DNA of 64,000 nt, from assembly GCF_019239235.1 (NCBI RefSeq), contig NZ_JAAZTS010000012.1, positions 1-64,000 on the forward strand. Reading direction: 5' to 3'. The position numbers were made by a program, and so were the translations under genes. The notes beneath the pieces were generated by a model that was given only the letters and a program-made list of their open reading frames with translations, searched no databases and was not told where the DNA came from. Position 1 is the stretch's first letter; each line of letters starts with the position of its first letter. This document shows, one piece after another, positions 50,499-60,458 of the stretch. This stretch comes from Caecibacteroides pullorum (lineage in GTDB: Bacteria > Bacteroidota > Bacteroidia > Bacteroidales > Bacteroidaceae).

Positions 50499-52157
50499 AT
50501 GGAACAAAGTTTTATCGCATACATTGAGAAGAGTATTAAAGAAAACTGGGATCTGGACGCCCTGACCGACTACAAGGGAGCAACCCTACAATACAAAGAC
50601 GTTGCACGAAAAATAGAAAAGCTTCACATTATCTTTGAAGCAAGCGGCATTAAGAAAGGAGACAAAATTGCCGTCTGCGGTCGTAACAGCTCGCACTGGG
50701 GAGTCACCTTCCTGGCTACACTGACCTACGGAGCAGTCATTGTACCCATCCTGCACGAATTCAAAGCTGACAACATACACAACATTGTAAATCACTCTGA
50801 AGCCAAACTGCTTTTTGTGGGCGATATGGTATGGGAAAATCTGAATGAAAACGCCATGCCACTGCTGGAAGGCATTTTCATGATGACAGACTTTTCGATT
50901 CTTGTTTCCCGAAGCGAAAAGGTGGATTATGCCCGCGAACACCTCAACGAACTCTTTGGCAAGAAATATCCTAAGAACTTCCGCAAGGAACACGTTTTTT
51001 ATCACAAAGATCAGCCGGAGGAACTGGCCGTCATCAACTACACTTCAGGAACCACCAGCTACTCCAAGGGAGTAATGCTGCCCTACCGCAGCCTTTGGTC
51101 AAATACGGCCTTCGCCTTCCAAGTTCTGCCGCTGAAGTGTGGTGACAAAATTGTATCCATGCTTCCTATGGCCCACATGTATGGACTGGCTTTTGAGTTT
51201 CTATATGAAATCGCTGTGGGTTGCCACATCTATTACCTGACCCGCATGCCGAGTCCGAAGATTATTTTCCAGGCATTTGCCGAAGTGAAGCCACGCATCG
51301 TTGTCGCCGTGCCGCTCATCATCGAAAAGATTATCAAAAAGAATGTATTGCCCAAACTGGAAACACCGACTATGAAACTATTGCTGAAAGTACCTTTTGT
51401 CAACGATAAGATCAAGGCTACCGTACGCGAACAAGTGGTACAGGCATTCGGCGGAAACTTCGAAGAGGTCATTATCGGTGGAGCAGCCTTCAATCACGAT
51501 GTAGAACAGTTTCTCAAAATGATAGATTTCCCCTATACCGTAGGTTACGGCATGACCGAATGCGGTCCTATTATCTGCTACGAAGACTGGAAACGCTTCA
51601 AACCGGGATCATGCGGAAAAGCTGCCCCACGTATGGAAATCAAAATAGCCTCACCAGACCCGGAAAATATCCCAGGTGAAATCATCTGCCGCGGCCCCAA
51701 CGTGATGCTTGGCTACTACAAAAATGAAGAAGCTACCCAAGAAGTACTGGAACCGGACGGCTGGCTGCATACAGGTGACTTAGCTCTAATGGACCGTGAA
51801 GGAAATGTTACGATCAAGGGACGCAGCAAGAATATGCTCCTTGGCCCCAGCGGACAGAACATTTATCCGGAGGAAATTGAAGACAAACTGAACAATATGC
51901 CGTATGTGGCCGAAAGCATCATTGTACAGCAGAACGAACGATTGGTCGGCCTGGTCTATCCAGACTTTGACGATGCCTTTGCCCATGGCCTGACCAACGA
52001 AGACATCGAACGGGTTATGGAAGAAAATCGGGTAGCCTTGAATGCCGAACTTCCAGCCTACAGCCAGCTTTATAAAATGAAAATCTATCCGGAAGAGTTT
52101 GAAAAGACTCCCAAGAAGTCCATCAAGCGTTTCCTGTATCAAGAGGCCAAAGGATGA
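50499..52157 (+). CDS. Long-chain fatty acid-CoA ligase (AMP-binding enzyme)
   Basis: A 552-residue adenylate-forming enzyme that activates fatty acids to acyl-AMP and then acyl-CoA. The ATP motif YTSGTTSYSK is at 181-190, GYGMTECGP near 348, LHTGDLALMD near 425 and the hinge/CoA region IKGRSKNMLLGPSGQNIYPEE near 437. The C-terminal catalytic lysine lies in KTPKKSIKRFLY. All family motifs are present. It overlaps the next gene by four bases (ATGA), showing coupling with a surface-repeat protein. Confidence 0.92.
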   Translation: MEQSFIAYIEKSIKENWDLDALTDYKGATLQYKDVARKIEKLHIIFEASGIKKGDKIAVCGRNSSHWGVTFLATLTYGAVIVPILHEFKADNIHNIVNHSEAKLLFVGDMVWENLNENAMPLLEGIFMMTDFSILVSRSEKVDYAREHLNELFGKKYPKNFRKEHVFYHKDQPEELAVINYTSGTTSYSKGVMLPYRSLWSNTAFAFQVLPLKCGDKIVSMLPMAHMYGLAFEFLYEIAVGCHIYYLTRMPSPKIIFQAFAEVKPRIVVAVPLIIEKIIKKNVLPKLETPTMKLLLKVPFVNDKIKATVREQVVQAFGGNFEEVIIGGAAFNHDVEQFLKMIDFPYTVGYGMTECGPIICYEDWKRFKPGSCGKAAPRMEIKIASPDPENIPGEIICRGPNVMLGYYKNEEATQEVLEPDGWLHTGDLALMDREGNVTIKGRSKNMLLGPSGQNIYPEEIEDKLNNMPYVAESIIVQQNERLVGLVYPDFDDAFAHGLTNEDIERVMEENRVALNAELPAYSQLYKMKIYPEEFEKTPKKSIKRFLYQEAKG

Positions 52158-53386
52158 GAAAACAAAACTCTATAATACTTCTGATGTCCCTGCTCATGGC
52201 AGGGACTCTTTTTGCCCAATCCCCTACCCAACAGTCGGCTTCCAGCTCACTGAAACCCGCCGGTATCAATCTGTCATTATGGAAAGGCATCTCTACACAA
52301 ACAGCTGACAGCATAGGTACTACAATCTTCAACCTGGGCTTTTTTTCTTCACAGAACAATCTGACCGGACTGGGAATTAATATATTGGGAAGCAACACAC
52401 GACAGAATGTAAAAGGCATCCAATTGGCAGGATTTTCAAACAGTGTAGGCCATCGTATGCAAGGCATCCAACTGTCAGGAATCACCAACATCAACAAACA
52501 TGGCTATCGAGGGCTGTCCGCTGCCGGAATGGTCAGTATCAATGGGAATGAAGGAATAGGAATGTTGGCTTCAGGCTTAGTCAGCATCACAGGTGAGAAC
52601 AACCGGGGAATTACTGCTGCCGGATTGATGAACTTCATTGGCGATAATGGTAGCGGTCTACTACTGACTGGTATAGCCAACATTACAGGCAACAACTATC
52701 ACGGACTGACACTATCTGGATTGATGAACGTGGCCGGAGGTTCTTCAGCGGGAGTACAACTAGGCGGGCTACTTAACATTACAGGTGAAGATATGCAGGG
52801 ACTCCAACTGTCGGGAATAGGGAACGTAGCGGGACGCAAGCTCAAAGGAGTCCAAATCGGCTTGCTCAATATGGCTTCTCGTGCCAAGGGAATGCAAATC
52901 GGCTTGTTCAATTATTACAAGGAGAAATTCGATGGCTTACAACTGGGCTTAGTCAATGCCAATCCGCACACTCACATACAACTCCTGGTTTCAGGAAGCA
53001 ATACGACTAAATTGAATCTGGGCGCTCGTTTCAAAAACAACAAGCTTTACACTATTCTAGGAGTTGGTGCTCCCTATTTTGACTTTAACGATAAGTTTTC
53101 CGGTGCGGTTTTCTATCGTGCCGGAGCAGAATTGCCTCTCTACAAACGTCTATTTGTCAGCGGAGACCTGGGATACAGTCATATTGAAACATTCCGCAAG
53201 AACGAGGTAAACTGTCCAGCCCGTCTATATTCTCTGCAGACACGTATCAATATGGAATACAGACTGACCGAAAATGTGGGCCTATTTGTCAGTGGAGGCT
53301 ATGGCTGGGACCGCCACTACGACCGTAATGCGACCTATGACAAAGGAATAATCATAGAGGGCGGCATTGTACTGTTCAAATACTAA
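52154..53386 (+). CDS. Repeat-rich outer-membrane protein (LA_2272-like surface repeats)
   Basis: A 410-residue protein with signal peptide (to GTLFAQ). Residues about 85-280 comprise around ten repeats of 21-23 residues with the core GLQLSGI-N or GLLNITG, as in the LA_2272-type surface repeat, and likely fold as a beta-helix or solenoid. The remaining 130 residues have alternating polar/aromatic strands (AVFYRAGAELPLYKRLFVSG, LFVSGGYGWDRHY) and may form a small barrel. Translationally coupled to the acyl-CoA ligase; function is unknown. Confidence 0.7.
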   Translation: MRKQNSIILLMSLLMAGTLFAQSPTQQSASSSLKPAGINLSLWKGISTQTADSIGTTIFNLGFFSSQNNLTGLGINILGSNTRQNVKGIQLAGFSNSVGHRMQGIQLSGITNINKHGYRGLSAAGMVSINGNEGIGMLASGLVSITGENNRGITAAGLMNFIGDNGSGLLLTGIANITGNNYHGLTLSGLMNVAGGSSAGVQLGGLLNITGEDMQGLQLSGIGNVAGRKLKGVQIGLLNMASRAKGMQIGLFNYYKEKFDGLQLGLVNANPHTHIQLLVSGSNTTKLNLGARFKNNKLYTILGVGAPYFDFNDKFSGAVFYRAGAELPLYKRLFVSGDLGYSHIETFRKNEVNCPARLYSLQTRINMEYRLTENVGLFVSGGYGWDRHYDRNATYDKGIIIEGGIVLFKY

Positions 53387-53397
53387 ATGCCGCCCTC
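53357..53397 (+). terminator. Hairpin spanning the stop codon of the repeat protein
   Basis: A perfect 12-bp stem (53357-53368 with 53386-53397) encloses the last codons and most of the stop. No T-run follows, so its role as terminator is uncertain. Confidence 0.45.
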
Positions 53398-53433
53398 CGG
53401 ATTCAATAATTCAATCTCCTGCTAATTGCCCAA

Positions 53434-55422
53434 TCATACATGCTCTTTTATCAGACCGGTACGATAGGCCACAAGGAGTTTCTTTAAATCTTCAATTTGA
53501 GTACGCAGTTCACGTCCTTTATCCGTATCCTTTACCATCATACGTTGCGAATTGAATTCCACCAGGAATGTGGTCGACTTGATGTCCTGCCCCTCTTCAA
53601 TAGCTTTCTGCCGACTTTGGAAAGGTTCGTGCTGTACCAGCTGCAAACCATGCGAATGATAGACCAATGTATATCCGGCTATACCCGTTTCCGGCTGATA
53701 GGCTTTGGAGAATCCTCCGTCAATTACAAGCATTTTTCCCTCAGCCTTAATGGGTTGTTCTCCCTTGATAGTTTTGACCGGCACATGCCCGTTGATGATA
53801 TGGGCATGAGCTTCGGGATCTATGCCAAACTCCCGCAAAATTCTGTTACATACTTCCACTTCATTCCGCAGTGTATAATAATATCCCTTCGTCTCCTTAT
53901 GCAACGATTTGTCTTCTACAAAATAGCGTTCAAACGTGGCCATTTTGTCTTTGTCGAAAGAGGGAGCATCCGGACCACACCACATATACCACATATAGTC
54001 AAGCGCAAACGCCTTTTCATCCGAACCATCTTCACCAAAGTAGGCGGTACGTACCAATTGGTCCACCTTTTTCAACAGTTTCTCTCCCCAATACTCCTTT
54101 CCATTGATTACTACATGCTTGAAGCTTCCGTCAGCATTCAAAGGAACCGACGCATGATAAAGTAAGTTACTGTTGCATACCAGATACATGCCACCGTAGG
54201 TAAACAGACAGCGCATGTGTTTTTTCAATTTCTCACTATTCATGAAAGAAGCATGTATCTTCTCCATCAAATCATGCTCTTCTTCCGTAAGCCTATAGGG
54301 GTCTGCCGGATCGATTGTCGGGAAGTTTGTGTCACGTAAAGCATATTCCTTTCCATCGTACATAAAGACTCCTCGTTCGAAATCTATCAGATGCAACAGC
54401 TTCCGGTTGCCCATACCTAACTCCGGCCGACGATCAATGATGGCAGCTTCCAGTTTCAGCTGAATAATGGTAATGGCTTTATGCATCTGTGTAATGAGAC
54501 GCAATGTCTTTTCATTGTAACGAGAATCGGAAAAATTCAATTTCGGCGCAAAGATCTCACAAGGATCATCTCCATAGACATCCATGGCAAACGTAGCCAA
54601 CGGCAGTAGATTGATACCATATCCATCTTCCAATGTAGCCAAATTGGCATAACGCATAGACATACGGATTACATTTGCCATACAAGCATCATTTCCCGAG
54701 GCTGCTCCCATCCAAAGAAGATCATGGTTTCCCCATTGAATATCAAAGTTATGATAATCGCAAAGCGTATCCATTATGATGTGCGCTCCCGGTCCACGAT
54801 CATATATGTCACCCACGATATGCAGCAAATCGATAGTAAGCCGCTGTATCAGGTTACACATAGCTATAATAAAATCATCGGCACGCTTGGTAGAGATAAT
54901 GGTACTGATGATAACGTTGATATAAGCATGCTTGTTGGGATCGATAGTAGACTCGTGCAACAACTCTTGAATGATATAAGAGAAGTCTTCAGGCAAAGCC
55001 TTCCGAACTTTAGAACGCGTATATTTGGACGACACATTCTGGCAAACCTTAACCAACTGGTTCAGCGTAATCAAATACCAGTCATCCAAGTCCTTCTCGG
55101 ACGCTTTGATCAGTTGCAGTTTTTCCTCCGGATAGTAAATCAGCGTACAAAGTTCCTTCTTCTCACTCTCACGCAAGGTATGACCGAATATTTCATTCAC
55201 CTTACGCTTCACTGCTCCCGATGCATTCTTCAGCACGTGCTGAAAAGCTTCATATTCTCCATGTATGTCGGTCAAAAAATGTTCCGTTCCTTTAGGCAGA
55301 TTCAGAATTGCCTCCAGATTGATAATCTCGGTACTGGCATCAGCTATCGTCGGAAAGCTATGGGACAATAATTGCAGATAACGCAAATCGCTGATGATAC
55401 TTTCAGAAGTAATATTTCCCAT
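53434..55422 (-). CDS. fbp: Fructose-1,6-bisphosphatase, class III
   Basis: A 662-residue gluconeogenic phosphatase of the large class III type (Firmicutes/Bacteroidetes). It has the metallophosphatase motifs GDIYDRGPGAHIIMD (near 201-215) and IQWGNHDLLWMGAASG (near 224-239), an earlier DIHGEYEAF near 53-61, and the C-terminal HIINGHVPVKTIKGEQP. Length matches the class (about 640-670). It lies 37 bases after the AspT/YidE-like transporter gene on the same strand and could be co-transcribed. Confidence 0.95.
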   Translation of the reverse strand: MGNITSESIISDLRYLQLLSHSFPTIADASTEIINLEAILNLPKGTEHFLTDIHGEYEAFQHVLKNASGAVKRKVNEIFGHTLRESEKKELCTLIYYPEEKLQLIKASEKDLDDWYLITLNQLVKVCQNVSSKYTRSKVRKALPEDFSYIIQELLHESTIDPNKHAYINVIISTIISTKRADDFIIAMCNLIQRLTIDLLHIVGDIYDRGPGAHIIMDTLCDYHNFDIQWGNHDLLWMGAASGNDACMANVIRMSMRYANLATLEDGYGINLLPLATFAMDVYGDDPCEIFAPKLNFSDSRYNEKTLRLITQMHKAITIIQLKLEAAIIDRRPELGMGNRKLLHLIDFERGVFMYDGKEYALRDTNFPTIDPADPYRLTEEEHDLMEKIHASFMNSEKLKKHMRCLFTYGGMYLVCNSNLLYHASVPLNADGSFKHVVINGKEYWGEKLLKKVDQLVRTAYFGEDGSDEKAFALDYMWYMWCGPDAPSFDKDKMATFERYFVEDKSLHKETKGYYYTLRNEVEVCNRILREFGIDPEAHAHIINGHVPVKTIKGEQPIKAEGKMLVIDGGFSKAYQPETGIAGYTLVYHSHGLQLVQHEPFQSRQKAIEEGQDIKSTTFLVEFNSQRMMVKDTDKGRELRTQIEDLKKLLVAYRTGLIKEHV

Positions 55423-55459
55423 GATTCTATCTTTATATTTTTATTCCTATTCAAATTAA

Positions 55460-57124
55460 TCATCCCAACAAAAACATCAGTAGCACCTGAGCTATGATGA
55501 CTCGAAGGAACATGCAAAGCGGATATACTGTGGCATAAGACACCGATGGATTATCACCGGGAATGGTATCGTTAGCATAGTTCAATGCCATTGGATTAGC
55601 CATACTGCCACATAACATACCGGTCACGGAGCCGAAATCAACTTTCATCCATTTAAAAGCAACAACTCCCATTATCAATACTGGTACCAGCGTCAAAACA
55701 AAACCGACACCAATCCAAAGAAGTCCTTCAGGGCGGAACACGGTCTCAAAGAAATGAGCACCCGCATCCAATCCAAGGCAAGCCAAATACAATGCCAATC
55801 CCAATGCACGCAACATCAAATTGGCACTACGTGTCGTATAAGTTACCATATGTAACCTCGGACCAAATGTACCTATCAGAATACCGACAATAATAGGACC
55901 ACCTGCCAAACCAAGTTTCACCGGCGCACTGATACCCGGTATTGAAATAGGAATAGCTCCCAATATAAGTCCCAAAATAATGCCGATAAATACAGCTACC
56001 AGATTAGGTTCTTTCAGACTCTTAATTGCATTACCCAACACCTTCTCAACATTATGCACGGATGCCGCTTCACCAACAATGGTCAACCGGTCTCCTAACT
56101 GCAATGTTAAATCGGCCGTAGCCAACAGCTGTACTCCACTTCGATAAACACGAGTTATATTGATACCATAATGATTACGTAAATGAAGTGATCCAAGTTT
56201 TCTTCCGTTCAATTCCGGACGGGTTACAACGATACGTTGCGAGATAAGTTTACTGTCAATAGCATCCCAATCAATATCTTCCTTATTCCAATTCGTATGT
56301 TCCTGTTCACCGAAAAGCACCGTCATTGCTGCAGCTTCCTTCTCCGAAGTAATCACCAGCAAACGGTCGCCTTCCTCCACGATCTTGTCCGAAGTAGGAA
56401 TCGTCACCTTACCCTCTCTCCACAAACGAGAAATCACAAATTTAGAATGACTCAAGTCAGCTATTTCCTTCACACTTTTACCAAAGATTCCAGGATTATG
56501 AACTTGAAAAGCACCAATATAGGTTTTATTATCATTTTCTTTCTCTTTCACCTCCAGGTCCTTGTCCGTCACCATCAGTTTACGCATAATCAGAATAGCC
56601 AAAATAACTCCCACGACACCTAACGGATACGTAACAGCACATCCCAATGCTGGAGTACTGGCCTCCATTCCCAACTGTTTCAACGTCTGTTGGGCAGCTC
56701 CCAAAGCAGGTGTATTGGTCGTAGCGCCGCATAAAATACCCACCATGTCCGGAAGCGAAATATCTGTTACAAGACTGCCCAGCACGGTCATCAAAGTACC
56801 GATCAGAACGACTCCTGTAGCCAGCATATTCAGCCTGACACCTCCTTGTCGGAAAGAACTGAAAAAACCGGGACCTACCTGTAAGCCCAATGCGTAGACA
56901 AACACTACAAGTCCGAAACTCTCTGCATAATTCAACATCTGGGGATCAATGGTAAATCCCAAATGTCCGGCCAATATACCGGCAAAGAATACGAACGTAA
57001 CACCCAGAGAAACGCCCCAGAAACGTACTTTTCCTAAACCTAAACCGACCGCTGAAATCAACGATAGGATAACAACCGCCTGTAGAGCGGAATGTTCCAC
57101 AAACAAACTATATAGCCAATCCAA
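55460..57124 (-). CDS. AspT/YidE/YbjL-family transporter with two TrkA_C domains
   Basis: A 554-residue inner-membrane protein. Five or six helices of the first AspT/YidE duplication domain (about 10-170) are followed by two cytosolic TrkA_C domains (about 200-280 and 290-370: RLWREGKVTIPTSDKIVEEGDRLLVI is split here; TLQLGDRLTIVGE), then the second membrane duplication domain (about 380-554). The motif GATTNTPALGAAQQTL near 130 is diagnostic. AspT exchanges aspartate and alanine; the substrate of this subgroup is unknown. Confidence 0.9.
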   Translation of the reverse strand: MDWLYSLFVEHSALQAVVILSLISAVGLGLGKVRFWGVSLGVTFVFFAGILAGHLGFTIDPQMLNYAESFGLVVFVYALGLQVGPGFFSSFRQGGVRLNMLATGVVLIGTLMTVLGSLVTDISLPDMVGILCGATTNTPALGAAQQTLKQLGMEASTPALGCAVTYPLGVVGVILAILIMRKLMVTDKDLEVKEKENDNKTYIGAFQVHNPGIFGKSVKEIADLSHSKFVISRLWREGKVTIPTSDKIVEEGDRLLVITSEKEAAAMTVLFGEQEHTNWNKEDIDWDAIDSKLISQRIVVTRPELNGRKLGSLHLRNHYGINITRVYRSGVQLLATADLTLQLGDRLTIVGEAASVHNVEKVLGNAIKSLKEPNLVAVFIGIILGLILGAIPISIPGISAPVKLGLAGGPIIVGILIGTFGPRLHMVTYTTRSANLMLRALGLALYLACLGLDAGAHFFETVFRPEGLLWIGVGFVLTLVPVLIMGVVAFKWMKVDFGSVTGMLCGSMANPMALNYANDTIPGDNPSVSYATVYPLCMFLRVIIAQVLLMFLLG

Positions 57125-57149
57125 AATAAAATCAATTATTATTTATGCG

Positions 57150-57157
57150 CAAAGATA
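57150..57157 (-). promoter_or_regulatory. -7 promoter element of the AspT/YidE-like gene
   Basis: TATCTTTG on the minus strand, 26 bases before the start codon. Confidence 0.55.
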
Positions 57158-57230
57158 GGAACTATAGTTGGAGAGGAAAAATAAATGCCTCAAAAAACTG
57201 GATTCGTCCATAAAAGTCAAAGCACAAACA

Positions 57231-58460
57231 TCAGACTACAGCCTTTTCCATACTTTTTCCACTCAAAGTATACAACTTGCAAGCATACAACCAAACCACA
57301 ATATAAGCAAGCAAGGGAACGACAAAAGCAATCACCATCGTGGTATAATCTGCCACCAGTCCCATCAACAAAGGACCCACAACACCTCCTACCGGTGACA
57401 TCATCAGGAAAGAGGAAGCCCGTTTGGTATGGTTACCCAATCCGCGAAGAGACAAAGCGAAAATAGTAGGGAACATGATTGCTTCGAATGCATAGACCAG
57501 CAGCAAAGCTATCAAAGAAACATATCCTAAATCGAGAAGTACCACTGTCGTCGTCACCACGACACCCGAAGCGCAAACGAAAAGCATCTTTTCGGCACGA
57601 ACCCTCCGCATAATCCAGCTACCGATGAAACGCCCCAACATAAAAAGACTCAGACCACCGAACGAGAGTACCAATGAAGCTGTACGTGCATTCATCCATC
57701 CCTGCTCCAACACATAGTTAATAAAGAAGCTGTTAATGGAAATCTCTCCGACTTCATAAGCAAACAATGCCATCAATCCAAATACAAACAGCTTGTGTTT
57801 CCATAATCCTACTTTATGTCCGTCGGCATTTACCTCGTCCTCGTGTACAATCTCCGGCAGACGGACACGTGAAAAAAGAACCGCAACCAGCAACACAACC
57901 ACTCCCATACAAGCATAGGGAAGTGCCACGTTACCCGAACCGGTATTTCCATCTTCAGAGAACAACAATAATCCCGTCACGATAGGAGCACAGATACAGC
58001 CCAAACCGTTGAAAGATTGTGCAAAGTTCAGACGACTGGCTGCCGTTTCACGTGCACCCAATTCTGTAGCATAAGGATTGGCCGCTGTTTCCAGAAACGT
58101 CAATCCACACCCGATAACGAACAAGGCAAACAGAAATACCTGATAAGACATCCACTGCTGCCCGGGAATAAAAAGTAACGAACCTATTCCATAAAGTACC
58201 AATCCAAATACCACTCCCCTCCTATAGCCAAAACGGGAAATAAATAATCCGGCAGGAATAGCCATCACAAAATAGCCCATATACATCATAGCCTGTATAA
58301 AAGCCGACACAGTTTTATTGATGTGCAGTAGCTCCTGAAAGTGTTTGTTCAGAACGTCAAGTATGGCATGGGCAAATCCCCATAGGAAAAACAAAGAAAT
58401 AATCAAAATAAAGGGGACCATATACTGTTCCCCTACCAGCGGTGTTCTTTTATTCATCAT
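57231..58460 (-). CDS. FucP-type sugar MFS transporter
   Basis: A 409-residue transporter with twelve predicted helices of the fucose/glucose:H+ symporter subfamily (FHS). Visible signatures are LFFLWGFAHAILDVLNKHFQ near residues 20-40, RFGYRRGVVFGL after helix 2, GCGLTFLETAANPYATELG near 119-137 and FNGLGCICAPIV. The start is placed at 58460 (MMNKRTPL) since an upstream Met at 58499 lies inside the -7 promoter box. Substrate could be fucose, glucose, galactose or mannose; no sugar enzyme adjoins to decide. Confidence 0.9.
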   Translation of the reverse strand: MMNKRTPLVGEQYMVPFILIISLFFLWGFAHAILDVLNKHFQELLHINKTVSAFIQAMMYMGYFVMAIPAGLFISRFGYRRGVVFGLVLYGIGSLLFIPGQQWMSYQVFLFALFVIGCGLTFLETAANPYATELGARETAASRLNFAQSFNGLGCICAPIVTGLLLFSEDGNTGSGNVALPYACMGVVVLLVAVLFSRVRLPEIVHEDEVNADGHKVGLWKHKLFVFGLMALFAYEVGEISINSFFINYVLEQGWMNARTASLVLSFGGLSLFMLGRFIGSWIMRRVRAEKMLFVCASGVVVTTTVVLLDLGYVSLIALLLVYAFEAIMFPTIFALSLRGLGNHTKRASSFLMMSPVGGVVGPLLMGLVADYTTMVIAFVVPLLAYIVVWLYACKLYTLSGKSMEKAVV

Positions 58461-58496
58461 AATAACATACAGTATAAAAACCGGAATAATCGGCCG

Positions 58497-58504
58497 CAAA
58501 GATA
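58497..58504 (-). promoter_or_regulatory. -7 promoter element of the MFS transporter gene
   Basis: TATCTTTG on the minus strand. It decides the start codon by ruling out the longer frame. Confidence 0.6.
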
Positions 58505-58617
58505 CACATTATTTATATTCCCAGAAGAATAAGCATCCTCAAAGTGAACGTTAAAGAAACAGACAGGCATGTCGCCCATACAACGGACGACAAACCTTGA
58601 AATGGCCAAGATAGAGC

Positions 58618-59538
58618 CTATCTCAACCGCAAACGGTCTCCTACCTCAGGTACATATTCTCCGTCCTTGCGATTCATCTTGTAGAGATTCTTCAAGCGGA
58701 TACCGTACTTCTGCGAAATGCTGTGCATGGAATCGCCGTCACGAACGACGTGGACTGTATAAGGCTTCTGCGCTTTCTTATTCTTCTTTTTCAGATAGAT
58801 AATGTCACCTGCTTCGAGGGTATATTCACGGTGTAGATCGTTATAGTCAACCAGTTTTTTCCAACTAATGCCAAACTCTCCACCCAACAACTCGAAACTG
58901 TCACCGTCGCGAGCCACGACGTACGCCAAACCGTTGGCTATATATACCTGGTGTGGTTTCAACAACCAAGGTTTCTTCTTGATTTCCTTCTCCCATTTGC
59001 GGGCTTCACGACGTCCCAGGCCTTCATTATCGTACTTATAGAGTTCGTAGTCTTCAATAATCGTTATCAGACGGTTGGCATACGAAGGGTCGGTGGCATA
59101 ACCGGCCTTTTTCAGTCCTTTGGCCCATCCTTTGTAATCGGTTATCTTCAACTTGAACAGAAAAGCATAACGCGCGCCACTGGTAAGGAACTTGGAATGG
59201 TCCTCGTATGAATCGCGCACATTACGATAGGCCCGGAAACATTCGCCACGGGCATCATCATCGTGATAGACCTGACCTCCGCGCCAGTTATTGTGACACT
59301 TGATGCCAAAGTGATTGTTACTTTTCCGAGCCAGTACACTTTGCCCCGCTCCACTCTCGAGCAAGCCTTGCGCCAGTGTAATGCTGGCCGGTATTTTGTG
59401 CAACCTCATCTGCTCCACTGCAATGGGAGCATATTGCTTGATATATTCGTTGTAACGGGAGTTCCTGCGCTGTGCATGGGCAGGCAGAAGCATCATAAGA
59501 AAAGCCACAAGGGCCAGCAGTCGGAACGTATATTTCAT
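58618..59538 (-). CDS. Glucosaminidase-domain protein with two LysM repeats
   Basis: A 306-residue secreted peptidoglycan hydrolase (signal peptide MKYTFRLLALVAFLMM to AHAQ). The N-terminal mannosyl-glycoprotein endo-beta-N-acetylglucosaminidase (FlgJ/LytG-type) domain spans about 28-165, with the catalytic Glu in QGLLESGAGQSVLA and NHFGIKCHNNWRGG. Two C-terminal LysM-like units (VVARDGDSFELLGGEFGIS, VHVVRDGDSMHSISQKYGI) bind glycan chains. The start is the Met before the signal peptide. Confidence 0.92.
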   Translation of the reverse strand: MKYTFRLLALVAFLMMLLPAHAQRRNSRYNEYIKQYAPIAVEQMRLHKIPASITLAQGLLESGAGQSVLARKSNNHFGIKCHNNWRGGQVYHDDDARGECFRAYRNVRDSYEDHSKFLTSGARYAFLFKLKITDYKGWAKGLKKAGYATDPSYANRLITIIEDYELYKYDNEGLGRREARKWEKEIKKKPWLLKPHQVYIANGLAYVVARDGDSFELLGGEFGISWKKLVDYNDLHREYTLEAGDIIYLKKKNKKAQKPYTVHVVRDGDSMHSISQKYGIRLKNLYKMNRKDGEYVPEVGDRLRLR

Positions 59539-59578
59539 GTCTTTGTCATTGATTCGGGCACAAAAGTCTGCAAAAGAA

Positions 59579-59608
59579 TTGAAAATTCCAATCACTTCCT
59601 TATCTTTG
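59579..59608 (+). promoter_or_regulatory. Promoter of the cytidine deaminase gene
   Basis: TTG (59579-59581), a 19-base spacer and TATCTTTG (59601-59608). The opposite strand carries TTCTTTTG at 59571-59578, a possible -7 for the divergent glucosaminidase gene. Confidence 0.6.
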
Positions 59609-59635
59609 TAACATTAATTACAGAAACCTTGTCTT

Positions 59636-60118
59636 ATGAAAGAACTGAATATCCACATCGACATCCGTATTTTCCCATACGAGGAACTGAATGCAGCCGA
59701 CCGTGAGCTGATAGACGCCGCCCGTGAGGCTACTTTCCGCAGTTATTCCCCTTATTCCCACTTTTCGGTAGGAGCTGCCGCTCGCCTGGCAGACGGCACC
59801 ATCGTATGCGGCAGCAATCAGGAGAACGCCGCCTATCCGTCAGGGCTCTGTGCCGAACGCACCACCCTTTTCTATGCCAATTCGCGTTACCCGGATCAGG
59901 CCGTAAAGACACTGGCTATCGCTGCCCGCAACGAGCAGGGGGAATTTCTGGAAGACCCGATTCCGCCATGCGGAGCTTGCCGCCAAGTAATGCTCGAGAC
60001 GGAGACAAGGTACAACCAGACCATGCGCATCCTGCTATACGGAAGCAAAGGCATCTACGAAGTAAAAAAGGTAGGCGACCTGCTACCACTGTCGTTCGAC
60101 GCTTCGGCCATGCAGTGA
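59636..60118 (+). CDS. cdd: Cytidine deaminase
   Basis: A 160-residue zinc enzyme of pyrimidine salvage, converting (deoxy)cytidine to (deoxy)uridine. The zinc/catalytic motif is PSGLCAERTT (Cys72, Glu74), and PPCGACRQ supplies Cys112 and Cys115. The N-terminal YSPYSHFSVGAAARLADG and substrate-binding NQENAAYP are present. Length is slightly above the tetrameric form's usual 130-140 because of an N-terminal extension of about 20 residues. Confidence 0.95.
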   Translation: MKELNIHIDIRIFPYEELNAADRELIDAAREATFRSYSPYSHFSVGAAARLADGTIVCGSNQENAAYPSGLCAERTTLFYANSRYPDQAVKTLAIAARNEQGEFLEDPIPPCGACRQVMLETETRYNQTMRILLYGSKGIYEVKKVGDLLPLSFDASAMQ

Positions 60119-60149
60119 AAGAGTTTTGCATGCCCTATCAGATACCATC

Positions 60150-60275
60150 ACAGGCACCCGTTCTGACGCAGCACTTTCTGGCCCTCTCATGCAGTGCTTC
60201 CTGACACCCTGACGAAGCACTGCATGAGCACCTCACAAAGCACTTCGTCGGACTATCACGAAGCACTGTGTCACC
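60150..60275. repeat. Hairpin-rich intergenic repeat (GAAGCACT family), copy B
   Basis: A perfect 15-bp inverted repeat, CTCATGCAGTGCTTC (60186-60200) with GAAGCACTGCATGAG (60214-60228), is followed by further imperfect copies of AAAGCACTTCGTCGG and GAAGCACTGTGTCA at about 24-base spacing. It matches the words at 3133-3256 and, like that copy, follows the stop of a plus-strand gene. The rest of the 340-base gap to 60459 holds only a promoter. Confidence 0.75.
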
Positions 60276-60386
60276 TCCTCATCATTTACTTTCTAAAGGC
60301 ATCAGGCCTATTACCTGCCTACATAAAAAATGGGAAAGCTCACAAATAACCGTAATTCGGGTATCCCGGTTTTCCAAATTTCTCCT

Positions 60387-60394
60387 TATTTTTG
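60387..60394 (+). promoter_or_regulatory. -7 promoter element of the iron-sulfur/AKR/TonB operon
   Basis: TATTTTTG matches consensus; the leader to 60459 is about 58 bases. Confidence 0.5.
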
Positions 60395-60458
60395 CAGCGT
60401 ATCACTCAAAGAACGATACACGACAATTTTACCTTATTAAAAACAGACACCTTTTATT

